From positions 4,154,001 to 4,218,000 of the forward strand of contig CP073041.1 of the NCBI GenBank assembly GCA_025370055.1: 64,000 nt of DNA, given 5' to 3'. A program made the translations under genes and the position numbers. Position 1 is the stretch's first letter. Each line of letters begins with the position of its first letter. Positions 30,462-40,754 of this stretch are shown here, piece by piece. The stretch is from Woronichinia naegeliana WA131 (GTDB taxonomy: Bacteria; Cyanobacteriota; Cyanobacteriia; Cyanobacteriales; Microcystaceae). The notes under the pieces are model-generated. The model made no database searches, was not told where the DNA came from, and saw nothing but the letters and a program-made list of their open reading frames with translations.

Positions 30462-31851
30462 GGGTGTGACCTTTAGTTGATGAAGGAAAAGAAAAGTGTT
30501 AACATGAGATGAAAAGTGACAAAGAGGAAACAATGATGACAGCAAAACTAATTAATGTAGAGGGTTCAAAGATAAAAATAGAACTAACATTAGAACTCAG
30601 TCGTTCAATGTTGGATACAGAAATAAATATTCAAAAAGGCTTAAACGAAGTAGGTTGCATCGCCAGCAAAGAAGCCTTGAAATATTTAGATACAGATGGT
30701 TCACCCTTAAAAATCGGTGAAGAAATCTGGAAGAGTAAGGGAGAGCAACCGAAAGAATATCAAACACCTTATGGTGAGGTTATAGTGAATCGTCATGTAT
30801 ATCAGCGTTCACCTTTGAGGAAAAACGTATTGCCCCTTAGAAAGAGAAGCAAGGATAATCATAACATCAACGCCATTATTGGCAAAACAGGTATCCTCAA
30901 AAATGTCAGGGATGGCAGGCAAAGAGGTGAAAAATGATTTATTAGAAAATCATGGTAGAAAAGTAGCGCTATCCTATATCCAAAGATTGAGTGAAGCAGT
31001 AGGAAGTGTGGTACAGGCAAAAGAAGAAGCGTGGAGTTATGCCCCGCCCAAGGAGGATAGCCAAATTGCAACAGTGGGAATAGGATTAGATGGAACCTGT
31101 ATGCTGATGTGTGAGGATGGCTACCGTGAAGCAATGGTGGGAACCGTTTCCCTATACGATAGTGAAGGCGAACGTCAACCTACAATCTATCTAGGTGCGG
31201 CACCAGAGTATGGAAAAAAGAGTTTTCTAGAAAGATTAGAAAGAGAAATTGAGCGAGCGAAAAACCGTTATCCAGAGGCAACATTGGTCGGGATAGCAGA
31301 CGGGGCAGAATCAAATTGGAAGTTTTTAGAAAAGCAAACGGAAGAACAGATATTAGATTTCTATCATGCCTCTGGTTACTTAGGTGCCTTGGCAGAAGCG
31401 TTGCATCCGAATACCGTGTCAAAACAAAAAGAATGGTTGACTGAAAATTGTCGAGAACTCAAGCATGAAAAAGGAAAAGCAGGAGAACTGCTAAATCTGA
31501 TGAAAGAAGTCAAAGAAGAAAAAAGTCATTCTAAGAATCTTACCGAGAAACTACAAGCGGCGATTACTTATTACGAGAATCATCAGCATCAAATGGATTA
31601 TGCTGAATACTTAGAGAAAAAGTATCCGATTGGTTCAGGTGTTACGGAAGCAGCTTGTAAGACGTTGGTCAAACAACGATTATGTTGTTCAGGGATGCGA
31701 TGGAAGGAAAAAGGAGCAGGAATTATTTTGAGCCTACGAGCTTTGGTATTGACCAAGGAACGATGGAGTCAATTTTGGGCAAAACTTGATCAATATGGGT
31801 TCCCTGTAGAACCCTGATTACAACAGCTTTTATCAACTAAAGGTCGCACCC
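30462..31851 (+). mobile_element. ISKra4-family element, copy C
   Basis: 1390 bp. Left flank TTCAGCAT is ISKra4 remnant D; right flank CTCATAAA is the STAND NTPase gene. The two flanks do not match, so the copy is probably a recombinant between an insertion in D and another in the STAND gene. Confidence 0.88.
30533..31817 (+). pseudogene. ISKra4-family transposase, frameshifted (copy C)
   Basis: Carries exactly the same one-base net insertion (CACCTTTGAGG) as copy A but differs from A at a few codons (for example VKNDLL rather than AKNDLL). The second frame is open from 30879. Probably inactive alone. Confidence 0.85.
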
Positions 31852-32351
31852 CTCATAAAAACCCAATGAATCGCCGCCGATGCAAATGCTCCCAACACAC
31901 AAGCGAGATATTTTGCTTCTGGTGTCAACTCATCCCAACTCAAATCAAAAGCCGCTTGAACTCCCCTGGTCGCTTTGATCGCCATCGGCACTTCTTCGGG
32001 TGACAAAGCAGGATGTTTAACCTTTTCCTTTAACTTAGCCAGCATCGCCGACAAAGAGAGAGATTGATAATCCTCATCCTCCAAATAATAACCCACCAAT
32101 TCCAACGCCAAGGGCAAATAGCCCAACTCCTCACAAAGTTTTTCTGCGGCTGATGTTTCTCTTGCCACCCTTTCTTGGCCAATAATCGAAGCTAATAATG
32201 CCACTGCCGCTCCAGGTAACAATACTTCTAGAGGCAATTCTTCGGCAATGCGTTGATCAGGTGTATCGCGTGAAGTGAGCAGTAACCGCAACTTCCCTAA
32301 ATCCGCAGGCGGTAAATATTGCTTAAAATTTTTCGCTAAACCAGACACATC
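31852..32351 (-). pseudogene. NB-ARC/STAND NTPase, second fragment
   Basis: Continuation of the gene that starts at 34151, after removal of the IS1-type element. Encodes DVSGLAKNFKQYLPP, then the sensor-like strand LRLLLTSRD, the GYLPLALELVGYYL helix typical of the NB-ARC GxPLA motif, and a winged-helix-like part (QAAFDLSWDELTPEAKYLACVLGAFA). The gene is cut off at 31851 by ISKra4 copy C, so its C-terminal sensor repeats (TPR or WD expected) are missing. Confidence 0.82.
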
Positions 32352-33627
32352 GGCACTGGTATCGTCTAGCTAGAAGCTATAAACGTTGCAATACAAGAGG
32401 TTCAACAAATCAGGCGAATTTGGAGTAAGTCCTCCCAAGTTAACCCTTTTTGAATTATACCGAGAGCTACCGCAGGAACTTTTTTCGTCGTAAAATGGCT
32501 GCGAACAAAGTTATGAACCATCCAGAAAATATCTAGCACTCGCTGTAATCCCACAACAGATTTAGCATAAGTATTTGTTCGACGACGAAAGGCGGCTAAA
32601 TAGCGTCGTAGAGAACTATTAAATGCCTCAACGTGGTTGGCATGAACATCCTTGTCTTCTGGTTTTTCTGTTGTCTCAGGATGTTCAGTTTTCGGAGTTT
32701 CTACTTTCTCTAGTTTACCCTCAGAATCTCGACGTTTACTACTCTTATTTTTTAATCTTACCACCATACCCTTCGGTAATACTTTGGTGGGACGACCTCG
32801 CTTCCCAGTCCTTAATACTTCGTGACAAATATTAAATAGCAGTTGACTATATCGCTTTTCTCCATCTGTAAATAACTGGAGAGATTCTGCACTCCTTTCA
32901 AATAATTCCGCTACCGTCATCATTGCTTCTAGAAATAATTTCTGCTCTTTTTTACCACATTTTAAATGCCAAATAAAGCGGCTAGCCCTGTCCATGAGCA
33001 CGATTGTCCACCCCTCAGAGGCACTTGCTTCTTTATTTTTTCCAACTTTTGTGTATAGTTCATCCCCTTCTATTACTAATTTAACAAATTCATTCACTAA
33101 GGCGTATAAAAATAATGTCTCTTGTAATCCTGATAATTTCTTTTCCCAATTCAATATTGTTGTTTTTGCGTAGCCGAATACTCGGGCTGCTGCATTTAAT
33201 CCTATTCCTTCCATTCTGGCTTTTAATACTTTTACAATTTCACTTAATGGGGTTTCTAAGCCAGCGATTACGCTACCATAAGTCTCAGCAAAACAAGAAC
33301 CACATTCTTGACAGATGAACATTTTACGTTCCCCGTTACCTTTCGTTTGGTAATGAGAATGTATTTTTACTTTTTCACTATAGCAATGAGGGCAGTTTTT
33401 CTGAAATAAGGCTTCCTCTTTCTCTTGAGGTAAGCCAATATCACTTAGGAGGTCAATTGAGCTTTTATTCAATGTTGACATTGCTTTCCGTTTTCCCTTT
33501 CTTTAATATAATGACAATAATAATAGTATAACAAAAACGGGAATATGTCCAGTCGTAAGTTATTTTCTATTTTCTCAAACTCTTACACCATAACTTTTTC
33601 TAGCTTTGATCACACGATACCAGTACC
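32352..33627 (-). mobile_element. IS1-type insertion sequence
   Basis: 1276 bp with 14-bp inverted ends GGYACTGGTATCGT (one mismatch between the two). Flanked by a perfect 8-bp direct repeat GACACATC (32344-32351 and 33628-33635). Deleting the element and one repeat restores the STAND reading frame exactly (ILDDVSGLAKNF), which confirms the borders. Confidence 0.92.
32402..33481 (-). CDS. IS1-type transposase, single frame
   Basis: 359 residues. N-terminal zinc ribbon (CPHCYSEKVKIHSHY ... CQECGSCF), a helix-turn-helix (GLNAAARVFGYAKTTILNWEKK) and a DDE-type catalytic domain with IEGDELYT, LMDRASRFIWH and C-terminal NHVEAFNSSLRRYLAAFRRRTNTYAKS. Unlike enterobacterial IS1, no frameshift is needed. 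A lysine/proline/glutamate insert (KVETPKTEHPETTEKPEDKD) lies before the last motif. Confidence 0.87.
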   Translation of the reverse strand: MSTLNKSSIDLLSDIGLPQEKEEALFQKNCPHCYSEKVKIHSHYQTKGNGERKMFICQECGSCFAETYGSVIAGLETPLSEIVKVLKARMEGIGLNAAARVFGYAKTTILNWEKKLSGLQETLFLYALVNEFVKLVIEGDELYTKVGKNKEASASEGWTIVLMDRASRFIWHLKCGKKEQKLFLEAMMTVAELFERSAESLQLFTDGEKRYSQLLFNICHEVLRTGKRGRPTKVLPKGMVVRLKNKSSKRRDSEGKLEKVETPKTEHPETTEKPEDKDVHANHVEAFNSSLRRYLAAFRRRTNTYAKSVVGLQRVLDIFWMVHNFVRSHFTTKKVPAVALGIIQKGLTWEDLLQIRLIC

Positions 33628-34151
33628 GACACATCATCGAGAATTAATAACACCGCTTCGGTCTGGTTTTTCCATTCTTGCCAACACTGAGTTACTTTCT
33701 GGGTATCCGATAAACTATCCTCTATCTCACGCTGAAAATGATGCTTAGTCACGGCCACAATCTCAGCCGCAATATTCTCACGACTCCGTGCATCCAGATA
33801 AAATACTCCTCCCGAAAAATGTGCCTGGCAATCATCACTTGTGGCATAGTTCCGCACTAATTCCGTTTTACCCACTCCTCCCATGCCCGACACCACACAG
33901 ACATTCTTCTTCGTTTGCAATAACTTATGCAGTCTGTCTAACTCGATTTCCCGACCAATCAATCCTCCCTCGCGGGGTTGCGGTGGTACAAAAGGATTTC
34001 CTTCTAGGGAATTTTTTCCCAACTGGCCATAGTTAATATTGACCGTGCCAAAATTATCTTTGACGATGGGAGCTTTGTTATCGGTAAAGAGATTCTGCTC
34101 GGCTTTACCTGTCACATTCCAAGACTCAGAACCTTGTGTTTCGTTTGACAT
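33628..34151 (-). pseudogene. NB-ARC/STAND NTPase, first fragment
   Basis: N-terminal 175 codons of a signal-transduction NTPase, starting MSNETQGSESWNV with a TAGGAG ribosome-binding site. Residues 11-43 hold the phrase VTGKAEQNLFTDNKAPIVKD and then FGTVNINYG, which recurs in the neighbouring gene at 37496. Then REGGLIGREIELDRL and the Walker A motif GMGGVGKTEL (about 90), and Walker B LLILDDVS at the break. Family members act as NLR-like sensors in programmed cell death or phage defence. Broken here by the IS1-type insertion and downstream by ISKra4. Confidence 0.85.
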
Positions 34152-34174
34152 TTTTTTCTCCTAAGTTAAGTGGA

Positions 34175-34191
34175 ACAGGCTTCTAGCCTGT
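34175..34191. repeat. Short dispersed palindrome (ACAGGC...GCCTGT), copy 1
   Basis: ACAGGCTTCTAGCCTGT, a 6-bp stem with 5-nt loop, in the leader of the STAND gene. The identical 17 bases occur at 37402-37418. Close by are other hairpins of C/G runs (34199-34222 and 34323-34347) typical of cyanobacterial intergenic repeats. Confidence 0.75.
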
Positions 34192-34399
34192 GGATCCCCC
34201 CCAGCCCCCCTTAAAAAGGGGTGAGGACATGAAACGCTTACTGTGTATGGCTTTGAGTTTTTGGGTTAGGAGATTCGCGCAACAAACAGCTTTGAAAGGG
34301 GGAAGACAAATTAAAGGTTTGAAGTCCCCCTTTTTAAGGGGGATTTAGCGATTATCTTGTTTGTCAAGGCCTTGATAGGATCGCTATCAAATAAAATTA

Positions 34400-36086
34400 G
34401 GGCTTGCTGAAAAAAGCTGAAACCTTTACGGAGAAAAATAGTAGGCGAATTAAGAACCGCTAGAATGCACGAAAATAGGGTAGAATGCCTCAAAACCATT
34501 GCATTAAGAAGAGAGAAAGCAGATGTACCGAAAGCAACAGTACTCAATTGAAACACCAGAAAACTTGAAAAATCTGTTCGGCGGGCAGTTAGACGAAGAA
34601 AATCGTTGGATAGAAATGTCAAAAATGATTCTTTGGGAAGAATATGAGGAAGAATATGCAAAAAACTTCACAGAAAAAAAAGGAGCCCCAGCCAAATCAT
34701 TTAGAATGGCATTAGGAGCATTAATTATCAAAGAAATTTCAGGAAAAAGTGACAGAGAAACAGTAGAACAAATAAAAGAGAACCCTTATTTACAGTACTT
34801 TATAGGAATGGAAAGCTATAGTAGCAAAGAAGCATTTAATGCGTCAATGATGGTTCATTTTCGTAAAAAAATAGGAATGGAATTAATAAATAAAATTAAT
34901 AAAGAAATAGAAAAAAAGCGACGGGTGTAGCGTCAGAAAAAAAAGAAAATGAAGGAAAGTTATTGTTAGATGCGACTTGTACACCAGCAGATATAAAATA
35001 TCCAACGGATATAGGAATATTGAATGATGCCAGAGAAAAAACAGAAAAAATAATAGATAAGCTGTATGAAGAAATAAAAGAGAAAAGGAAAGAAAAGCCG
35101 AGGACTTATAGGGAAGTGGCAAGAAAAGAGTACTTAGCCATAGCAAAAAAACGTCGTGTGTCAAAAAAAGAAAGAAGAAAAGGAACAAAAAAACAACTAG
35201 GATATATAAAAAGAAACTTGTCTCATATAGAAAAAATGATAGAAGAGGGAGCAAAGTTAGAAAAACTAACGAAAAAAGAGCAAGAAGAGCTTGTAACGAT
35301 AGGAAAAGTGTATGAGCAACAGTTAGAAATGTATGAAAAAAAGACAAATAAAGTAGAAAACAGAATTGTGAGTGTAAGCCAACCTCACGTGCGTCCAATA
35401 GTGCGTGGAAAAGCGGGAAAAGCAGTAGAGTTTGGAGCTAAAATATCGGCAAGTAATGTGAATGGCTTTGTCTTCTTAGACAAATTAAGTTGGGATAATT
35501 ACAACGAATCGGGAGATTTACAAGCGCGAATAGAAGAATATAAAAGGGAAACAGGATGTTATCCGGAATCGGTTTATGTGGATAAAATCTATCGAACAAA
35601 AGCGAATCGAGCTTATTGTAAAGAAAGGGATATAAGAATGAGTGGTCCCCGATTGGGAAGACCGCCGAAAGAGGTGAGCAAAGAAAAAAAGAAAGAGGCA
35701 CGCTCAGATGAAAGAGTGCGTAATGCCATTGAGGGTAAATTCGGACAGGGAAAGAGGAAATTTAGTCTTGGTCGAGTGATGGCCAAACTACCTGAGACCT
35801 CGGAAACGGTAATTGCGATGAACTTTTTGGTAATGAATCTTTCTACTCTACTTCAGAAGACAAAAAGTAAAAAGTTGTAGAGTCGTTTTTCTTGTGAAAA
35901 ATGGTGTTAATTTTCCTCTCTTTTGTGAGGAGTGATTTGTGTTGACCTTTTTAGACAGAAAGGAACAATAGATTAAACAAAATCTGTATTTTGATTTGTT
36001 TCCATAAGGATAAGTTATCTATGCTTTTTCAGTCCATACTTCCCTAACCCACATTTCTTTCGTTTTTTGACTTTTTCAGCAAGCCC
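34400..36086 (+). mobile_element. IS5/IS1182-like element, copy 1 (frameshifted)
   Basis: 1687 bp with ends GGGCTTGCTGA and TCAGCAAGCCC. Flanked by a 6-bp direct repeat AAATTA (34394-34399 and 36087-36092). Differs in length by one base from copy 2 at 61928, which explains the broken transposase frame. Confidence 0.9.
34523..35880 (+). pseudogene. IS5/IS1182-like transposase, frameshifted at a poly-A run
   Basis: Reads MYRKQQYSIETPENLKNLFGG to codon 130 and then breaks at a run of seven A (near 34911-34917); copy 2 has eight A there and stays open for 452 codons. The second half (34963-35880) contains LLDATCTPADIKYPTD, FGAKISASNVNGFVFLDKLSWDN and the end of the DDE domain, EGKFGQGKRKFSLGRVMAKL. 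Inactive unless the run is read with slippage. Confidence 0.87.
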
Positions 36087-36169
36087 AAATTAGTCAAAAC
36101 AAACAACTCATCCTCATACAACTCGTCAGAGAATGAGTTATGTTAACTCTTTCAACCAATATCAGAGAA

Positions 36170-37495
<1,326 letters not shown>

Positions 37496-37954
37496 TTATG
37501 ATTGAGGTGGTATGCCGTAGTTAATGTTTACAGTACCACTGCTATCTTTAATAATCGGTGCTTTATTATCCGTAAATACATTCTTCTCTGCTTTACCAAT
37601 CACATTCCAAACTTCTCCCCCTGCACCCTGCTGAATATCAATATCTTGCTGAATTTGCTGGGCTAATGATTGCACTTGTTGGGCAAAAGCCTCATCCTGC
37701 ATGGCAGATTCTAAATGTTCACCGACCGTTGCGATCGCAGTAAGATCACCTTTTTCCGCGCCCGTTAGTGCTGTATCTAACTTTTCATCTTTGCCCCGTA
37801 ATTTATGAACAATCATTTTACGCAATGCGTTCATTTTAGCGATCGCCTCTGCGGAAAACTTCTTAGCTACTTCACCCGCTCCCGATTTAATAAATTCTCG
37901 AAACGCTAAATCGGCTATCGCGCTGGCGGTGAATATGGTGACGGGATCGGTCAT
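37496..37954 (-). CDS. Companion of the STAND NTPase, helical protein with shared C-terminal motif
   Basis: 152 residues, starting MTDPVTIFTASAIADLAF with a TAGGAG ribosome-binding site. Residues about 5-115 are predicted helical (FREFIKSGAGEVAKKFSAEAIAKMNALRKM, then a Gln-rich helix). Residues about 120-148 read VWNVIGKAEKNVFTDNKAPI and then GTVNINYG, closely matching the N-terminus of the STAND protein at 34151. The same strand, similar leaders and the shared motif suggest the two genes formed one module before the IS insertions. Function unknown; a role in the same defence response is inference. Confidence 0.6.
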   Translation of the reverse strand: MTDPVTIFTASAIADLAFREFIKSGAGEVAKKFSAEAIAKMNALRKMIVHKLRGKDEKLDTALTGAEKGDLTAIATVGEHLESAMQDEAFAQQVQSLAQQIQQDIDIQQGAGGEVWNVIGKAEKNVFTDNKAPIIKDSSGTVNINYGIPPQS

Positions 37955-38135
37955 TTTTCTGTCTCCTAATGTAAATTAACTGGTCTCATTATATGTTATA
38001 TCAATGAATAAAATATGCTATGGCGAATTATCGTTTAGAATAGATTAGGTCGTCAAACAATGAATAACACCATTAACGAAATTAATATTGTTGCTTTAAC
38101 TCAAGATTTACCAAAATTAGGGTTAAATAAAGGAC

Positions 38136-39737
38136 CTGACTTTTCCCGTTAAGTCCAAAATCCAGCAATGCAAACTTCTAGAGGCTTTATCTGGCAAGGG
38201 TTTGAGTAATGATTCTCTTGACAGGAAAAAAATATTCTGAAGCCATCATCCCGCTTATCGTTCAAATTTCAAAAACAAAGGATGAAGGGAGTATGAGACT
38301 GTAAAATGGAGAAAATCTTAAAGGGCAGGTCAAAAAATGTTGGAATGGTGGACAAAAAACTTTGCCAGTTGTGAATTGGGAGACGAGAGGCTAAACAATC
38401 GTGCCTTCTCGATTGGGAAAAAGTTAAGTGAGGGGTTTGGAAAAGCCTTATCAGAAGTGTTTAAGGGAGGAAACGAGTTAAAGAGGTCCTATGAATTTTT
38501 GGGAATCCGAAAACAGACTTTGTCAAGATAATAGAGCCGCACTGTGAAATGACAACTGCCGCCGTAGAAGAATATAAGATAATGCTATCAGTCGGAGATA
38601 CGACCTTCTTAGATTATCGCAATATCAAGGAAAAAAGGGAAGGGTATGGGCCGACTGGAAAAGGAGGGAATGGATTAATACTGCATAGTGCTTTAGCAAT
38701 TGAGCCAGAAAAAGGACAAGTATTAGGTTTATTATGGCAAAAACTGTGGAATAGGGAGGTAAAAGAAAAGCCCCCAACAGATGAAACGGCGAAGCAGAAA
38801 AAAGAAAGACAGAAAGAACAAAGAAAAGCAGCTCGTCAAAGACCATTTGAGGAAAAAGAATCCTACAAATGGGTAGAGGCTCTAAACACCTGTGAGAAAC
38901 AGGTAGAAAGTTCAACGAGGGTAATTCATGTATTTGACAGAGAAGGAGATGTTTCAGAAGTCTTTGACTCAGTGCGTCAACTCAAGCATACAGGAGTGCT
39001 GGTCAGAGCGTCTCATAATCGTAGTTTAGACAAAAATAGTGAACGACTTTGGCAACATTTGGAATCAGAACCGATTCGTTTTCATCAAGAAATCGAGATT
39101 CCGAGTACAGGAAAAAGAAAAGCACGGAAGGTTAAGCTTGCCGTCCGATTTTGCTCAGTTAATCTACGAACTCCCTATCGTTTTGATAATCGTGACCCGT
39201 TGAATGTCTATGCTGTTTATGCGACAGAAATCGATTGTCCCGAAGGCGAAACTCCTTTATCTTGGATGCTTCTGACTACAGAAGTTGTTGAGACTATTGA
39301 GATGGCTGTCACTATTCTTCGTTGGTACACCTACCGATGGCGGGTTGAAGAATTTCATAAAGTCCTTAAGTCTGGTTGTCAGAGTGAGCGTTATCGACTT
39401 GCCTCTGATGGAATGAAAACTCTTTTGGGTTTTTTAAGTGTCATTGCTGTTGAACTTTTACACGTTACTTATCTTCATCGTACCCAGCCCGATGCTCTCG
39501 CGATTGAAATTCTTAATCCTCTTCAACTTCAGGTGTTAAAAGCAGCCGCCTCTCAAAAACTTCCCCCTATTTTGACTGTTGCTTGGGCTGTCGAGTCTGT
39601 TGCTTTTCTTGGTGGTTATCTTGAACATCGTCGTAAAACTCCTCTCGGTATCCAAGTCCTTTGGCGCGGTTGGTTGAAGTTGCATGACCTTTGCCAAGGC
39701 TGGCAGCTTGCAATCCGCACTTAACGGGAAAAGTCAG
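38136..39737 (+). mobile_element. IS4-family (Tn5/IS50-like) element
   Basis: 1602 bp with perfect 19-bp inverted ends (CTGACTTTTCCCGTTAAGT at the left). Flanked by a perfect 10-bp direct repeat AATAAAGGAC (38126-38135 and 39738-39747). Inserted in the DUF4926-like gene. Confidence 0.94.
38338..39724 (+). pseudogene. Tn5-like transposase with one-base frameshift
   Basis: N-terminal Tn5-type DNA-binding domain (WWTKNFASCELGDERLNNRAF, ELKRSYEFLG) is in one frame and the catalytic domain in another: SVGDTTFLDY, HVFDREGDVSEVFD and YTYRWRVEEFHKVLKSGCQ with the YREK-like signature. Adding one A near 38503 (GGAATCC to GGAAATCC) would restore a single frame, ...FLGNPKTDFVKIIEPH. About 460 residues if repaired. 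Confidence 0.87.
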
Positions 39738-39908
39738 AATAAAGGACAAGCTGGAACTGTAGTAGATATTTCTGAATCAGGAGTGTTTTTAGTTGAATTT
39801 TCTAATGAAAAGGGAGAAATGATCTCTCTAGAATCTTTAAAAAGAGAACAGATAACATTAGTAACTTCTTATACTCAAGAAAAAACTAAAATAATGGGAT
39901 ATCAACTT

Positions 39909-40055
39909 GGGTGCGACCTCTGATTGATAAACTATTGCTGCGTAAGGATTCTGGTTGTTGCTAATTCACAACATGATTTTTGAGTGGATTCGATGAAAGC
40001 TTTGCTAGGCAAGAATTTTCCAGAGTCGAGAAGGTATCATATGAAGGTCGCACCC
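39909..40055. mobile_element. 147-bp MITE with ISKra4-like ends
   Basis: Starts GGGTGCGACCT and ends AGGTCGCACCC, the same 11-bp terminus as the ISKra4 copies. Flanked by a perfect 8-bp repeat ATCAACTT (39901-39908 and 40056-40063), the same duplication length as ISKra4 copy A. The interior has no coding capacity and no obvious match to ISKra4, so it is a non-autonomous element probably moved by that transposase. Confidence 0.87.
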
Positions 40056-40246
40056 ATCAACTTAAGGCAGGCCAGCTTACCCGGAAAGGGTTTTAGCTTT
40101 GCTCCTACAGAGTAAGCCTTACAGCCATTTTCATTAGTCAAGATCCAAATCAAAGTGTTCCGCTTTACACTGCTACCCGCTTGCTGTGCCAAAATTGAGA
40201 ATTGCTGAGTCCTTACGCGGCTGGCTCTGCTTGGCTGCGGAGCATT

Positions 40247-40507
40247 TTAAGCAAAATAGTTAATTTCTTCTAGCAGTTCAGGAGAGACCGGTTGACCATC
40301 ACGACGGCGCAGTTCAATTTCCACCATCATTTTCAGTCCCATCGCAGGAGGCGCGGGTTTTTGGTGAAAGATAATTTCGTAGTCATTGGGATCATGCTGT
40401 CGTTCCCGCAACCAGTCCTGAACCTTGAAGGCACAAAAAAAGGACTGACCCTGGTCAAACATTCGACTGAGTTGCAGACGGAGGTTATAGGAATCAAATC
40501 TAGCCAT
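40247..40507 (-). CDS. Conserved small protein of unknown function
   Basis: 86 residues, starting MARFDSYNLRLQLSRMFDQGQSFFCAFKVQDWLRERQ and ending with ELLEEINYFA. Composition is normal for a soluble basic-acidic protein; no transmembrane segment or known motif recognised. I believe it belongs to a small cyanobacterial family but cannot name it. It diverges from plsX. Confidence 0.6.
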   Translation of the reverse strand: MARFDSYNLRLQLSRMFDQGQSFFCAFKVQDWLRERQHDPNDYEIIFHQKPAPPAMGLKMMVEIELRRRDGQPVSPELLEEINYFA

Positions 40508-40754
40508 ACTTGAGCATATTGGGAAAAGACGAAGGACATTCAGACTGATTTCAGTCTAACGCGACCATTGGATTAGTGAGGATAGGCTATGGAGCTAAAC
40601 CTGGACAGAGCCAGATCGTCGGTAGGATGAGCAAGCTTTTTGGTAAACTAGTTTGTAACAATAGCAGCCTTAGCCAAATCAGATTTTTAATTAAAACTTT
40701 AGATTTGACGGAGGTTCTGCTAGAATTTTCTAGGTTTCTATCACTTTTAGACCA

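Larger units (their letters stand above)
38060..40096 (+). pseudogene. DUF4926-like gene broken by an IS and a MITE
   Basis: Pieces 38060-38135, 39748-39908 and 40064-40096 join into one frame once each insertion and one copy of its target repeat are removed: MNNTINEINIVALTQDLPKLGLNKG + QAGTVVDISESGVFLVEF ... ISLESLKREQITLV ... IMGYQL + KAGQLTRKGF, about 90 residues. The GxxGTVV...VEF pattern is that of DUF4926, small beta-rich proteins often found beside toxin-like genes. The present frame after the IS ends in GCDL inside the MITE. Confidence 0.75.

Noticed and set aside
33597-33603. IS1-type element ending at CTAGC near 33603 and 32369
   Set aside because: Those inner borders leave no direct repeat. 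The outer borders give 14-bp inverted ends, an 8-bp duplication and an exact repair of the STAND frame.
34883-35398. Long leucine/phenylalanine-rich frame opposite the IS5/IS1182-like transposase
   Set aside because: It is the complement of a lysine-rich transposase; the same shadow appears at copy 2. No independent support.
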